NCBI GenBank assembly: GCA_003132825.1
Contig: PKYX01000406.1
Coordinates: 355-7,512 of the forward strand
Reading direction: 5' to 3'
From: Acidobacteriaceae bacterium
GTDB taxonomy: Bacteria; Acidobacteriota; Terriglobia; Terriglobales; Acidobacteriaceae
Length of the DNA: 7,158 bases
Numbering within the stretch: the stretch's first letter is position 1; every line of letters starts with the position of its first letter. Shown one piece after another: positions 5,610-7,158 of this stretch. A program made the position numbers and the translations under genes. A model generated the notes under the pieces. It saw only the letters and a program-made list of their open reading frames with translations, was not told where the DNA came from and did no database searches.

Positions 5610-5626
5610 TTGGCAAGAAGCTTGCA
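5610..5626 (+). promoter_or_regulatory. Sigma-54 (RpoN) promoter, -24/-12 type
   Basis: TTGGCAAGAAGCTTGCA fits the consensus TTGGCACGNNNNTTGCW with one mismatch (A for C at the seventh base). The invariant GG (5612-5613) and GC (5624-5625) are separated by exactly 10 bp. Predicted transcription start is near 5637, leaving a 5' leader of about 41 bases before the ATG at 5678. No other GG-N10-GC match was found at the other TTGC occurrences in this intergenic region. Confidence 0.72.
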
Positions 5627-5665
5627 TAACTCATCATAGATAGACTGGCAAATCGGGGAATTGAT

Positions 5666-5672
5666 AAAAGGG
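5666..5672 (+). promoter_or_regulatory. Ribosome binding site of the transpeptidase gene
   Basis: AAAAGGG ends 5 bases before the ATG at 5678 and supports that start over the in-frame methionines at residues 16 and 17, which would remove most of the membrane segment. Confidence 0.45.
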
Positions 5673-5677
5673 CCTTA

Positions 5678-6925
5678 ATGTTCAGCAAGAATTCAGCACT
5701 TCTTAATCTCTTACTCACCTGCATGATGTGCCTGTTGCTCCTCGGGAGCGGCACCGCGGCCAATATCAGCACCGGTTCGTTGACCACCAGAAAGTCCAAG
5801 TCGCACTTGACCGAGAGCAAGACCGCCCGTCGCCGCATGCGTCACCTCGCCCGCGGCCGGGCGGTGGTTCGTACCCAGGTGGCGGGCACCGCGCACCGCC
5901 GCCGCCATCGCTATTACGAGCGCTTCAACGCCAGCTCGTTTGCCACCAACGACGTGACCGCGGGCGACCTCACGACCGGGGAAGATCCGGTGGTTCGCCA
6001 GGCGGCTCTGGACGCGCTCGGCAACATGAACGGCACAGTGGTCGCGATCGAGCCGACCAGCGGACGGGTTCTGGCGATGGTCAACCAGAAGCTCGCACTT
6101 TCAAGCGGCGCGCAGCCCTGCTCGACCATCAAGCTTTCGGTCGCGCTGGCCGCCCTGAGCGAGGGGCTGATCAACAAGGACACCGAAATCAACCTGGGCG
6201 CGCACAGCCGCATGAACCTGACTGAAGCTTTGGCTCACTCGAACAACGCCTACTTCGAAGCTCTGGGCCGGGAGCTTGGTTTTGAAAAAGTCAGCTTTTA
6301 TGCGCACGAGTACGGGCTGGGAGAGCTTGCGGGCTTCGATATTTCCGGTGAGCAACTCGGAACCTATCCCGATCAGGTCATTCCCGCCACCGAAGGTGGA
6401 GTCGGCAAGATGTGCAGTTTCGGCGAGGGGGTTTCGATGACCCCGCTGCAACTGGGCGCCATGGTCTCGGCTATCGCCAATGGCGGCACCCTGTATTACA
6501 TGCAGCATCCCACGACGCCCGAAGAAGTCGCCAATTTCCAGCCGCGCATCAAACGCCATCTCGATATTGAGCCGGTAATTCCCGAGCTTTCCGACGGCAT
6601 GGCCGGAGCCGTTGAATACGGCACGGCTCGCAGTGTGCGTTTGAACTTTAATGAAGAATCGATTCTAGGCAAGACCGGCACCTGCTCCCACGCCGGCACC
6701 CGCTTCGGTTGGTTCGCCTCCTACGCAAACACCGACATCGGACGCATAGTTACGGTAGTCTTTCTGCAAGGCGGACGACCCACCTTCGGCCCCAAAGCCG
6801 CCGAAATCGCCGGCCGCATGTACCGCAATCTCTACGACCACAACTTTTTTGTAGCGGGAACAGCGGGATTCACTCCAGCCGAGCCGGTTCAGAAGGCAAG
6901 CAGCGTAACGCAGCAGCAACAATAA
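5678..6925 (+). CDS. Exported penicillin-binding transpeptidase, compact form
   Basis: This is a serine DD-transpeptidase that would cross-link peptidoglycan on the outer face of the inner membrane. The 415-residue protein begins with a hydrophobic segment (about 7-23), which may be an anchor or a signal peptide cut near GTAA (25-28). A strongly basic stretch follows at 38-82. The transpeptidase domain runs from about 100 to 390 with all three active-site motifs: S149-T-I-K152 (SxxK), S188-N-N190 (SxN) and K332-T-G-T335 (KTGT). There is no glycosyltransferase domain, and the region before the SxxK is too short for the class B dimerisation domain. Cysteines lie next to two motifs (C148, C336) with a third at C246. 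The C-terminus is Gln-rich. It stands alone after a sigma-54-type promoter, so expression is probably activator-dependent. Enzyme class is secure, individual role unknown; a carboxypeptidase or regulatory penicillin-binding role is possible. Confidence 0.88.
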   Translation: MFSKNSALLNLLLTCMMCLLLLGSGTAANISTGSLTTRKSKSHLTESKTARRRMRHLARGRAVVRTQVAGTAHRRRHRYYERFNASSFATNDVTAGDLTTGEDPVVRQAALDALGNMNGTVVAIEPTSGRVLAMVNQKLALSSGAQPCSTIKLSVALAALSEGLINKDTEINLGAHSRMNLTEALAHSNNAYFEALGRELGFEKVSFYAHEYGLGELAGFDISGEQLGTYPDQVIPATEGGVGKMCSFGEGVSMTPLQLGAMVSAIANGGTLYYMQHPTTPEEVANFQPRIKRHLDIEPVIPELSDGMAGAVEYGTARSVRLNFNEESILGKTGTCSHAGTRFGWFASYANTDIGRIVTVVFLQGGRPTFGPKAAEIAGRMYRNLYDHNFFVAGTAGFTPAEPVQKASSVTQQQQ

Positions 6926-6932
6926 TGCCGCG

Positions 6933-7158
6933 CTAGCTTTTTATCTCGTCCCGTGCCACCACCCCGTCCTTGATATAAACAATGCGGTGTGCGTATTCGG
7001 CGATGTCATGCTCGTGGGTCACGAGAACGATCGTATTCCCTTCGGCATGCAGGCGATCGAATAGCGCCATGATCTCGTTGCCGGTTTGCGAGTCGAGATT
7101 GCCGGTCGGCTCATCGGCCAGAATGATCGCCGGCTTATTGACCAGGGCGCGGGCAATC
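6933..7158 (-). CDS. ABC transporter ATP-binding protein, MacB/LolD-like (C-terminal 74 residues only)
   Basis: The - strand frame is open to the window edge and ends at the TAG complement of 6933-6935. It reads in order IARAL, then the Walker B region [14 protein letters not shown] with D-loop, then [11 protein letters not shown] with the H-loop histidine, and ends [26 protein letters not shown] and the short tail after VTHE are typical of the MacB/LolD/FtsE group, which power efflux, lipoprotein release or cell-division complexes at the inner membrane. Walker A, the Q-loop and the signature motif lie outside the window. The gene is convergent with the transpeptidase gene, with 7 bp between stop codons and no terminator hairpin in the gap. 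Confidence 0.9.
   Translation of the reverse strand, partial: IARALVNKPAIILADEPTGNLDSQTGNEIMALFDRLHAEGNTIVLVTHEHDIAEYAHRIVYIKDGVVARDEIKS

Larger units (their letters stand above)
5356..5677 (+). other. 322-bp regulatory intergenic region upstream of the transpeptidase gene
   Basis: No coding region is convincing here. It is more AT-rich than its surroundings, with an A-run around 5381-5386 and a T-run at 5485-5489. It contains the inverted repeats at 5512-5538, an additional CCCTTA half-site at 5417-5422, and the sigma-54 promoter at 5610-5626. No clear terminator for the galC transcript was found; the weak AAGTAAG/CTTACTT stem followed by T residues at 5518-5540 is the only candidate. Confidence 0.7.

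Noticed and set aside
5533..5838. 101-codon - strand frame covering the transpeptidase promoter and signal peptide
   Set aside because: It is antisense to the promoter and gene start, and has no domain or supporting signals.

Overview
The window reads like a piece of chromosome from a moderately GC-rich soil bacterium, most likely an acidobacterium (Terriglobia-like). That placement is an inference from the RNase E/G with a very large S1 insertion, the DUF6282-type hydrolase, the MacB/LolD-like ABC ATPase and the general protein style; no rRNA or other marker gene is present to prove it. There are five genes. Four are on the + strand and the fifth (incomplete) is on the - strand at the right edge. 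No mobile element, tRNA, rRNA or CRISPR array was seen.

Layout. (1) Positions 1-2652 hold the 3' part of an RNase E/G gene. Its S1 RNA-binding domain is split by about 455 residues of low-complexity, charge-segregated sequence. (2) Positions 2653-2863 are non-coding, with a strong candidate G-quadruplex just after the RNase stop, then a 12-bp perfect palindrome and a -10-like box before the next gene. (3) Positions 2864-5355 are a three-gene same-strand cluster: a DUF6282-type metal-dependent hydrolase, a PIG-L-fold protein with the diagnostic AHAADF signature of 4-oxalomesaconate hydratase (GalB), and a RraA-fold 4-carboxy-4-hydroxy-2-oxoadipate aldolase (GalC/LigK/ProA type). The last two catalyse consecutive steps that end the 4,5-cleavage pathway of gallate and protocatechuate: oxalomesaconate is hydrated to CHA, and CHA is cleaved to pyruvate and oxaloacetate. 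The DUF6282 protein is a candidate for an earlier hydrolytic step, for example 2-pyrone-4,6-dicarboxylate opening. That assignment is inference. An unusual T-free CAG/AAG triplet tract forms the leader of the aldolase gene.

(4) Positions 5356-5677 are a 322-bp regulatory region. It contains a near-perfect sigma-54 (-24/-12) promoter at 5610-5626 and a 16-bp inverted repeat about 117 bp upstream of the predicted start, where an enhancer-binding protein would be expected. (5) Positions 5678-6925 encode a compact exported penicillin-binding transpeptidase with intact SxxK, SxN and KTG motifs but no glycosyltransferase domain and no room for a class B dimerisation domain. (6) Positions 6933-7158 are the C-terminal end of an ABC transporter ATPase on the - strand, convergent with the transpeptidase gene and only 7 bp from it.

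The points most worth following up are the proposed DUF6282-GalB-GalC aromatic catabolic module, the sigma-54 control of a cell-wall transpeptidase, and the giant S1-domain insertion in the RNase.
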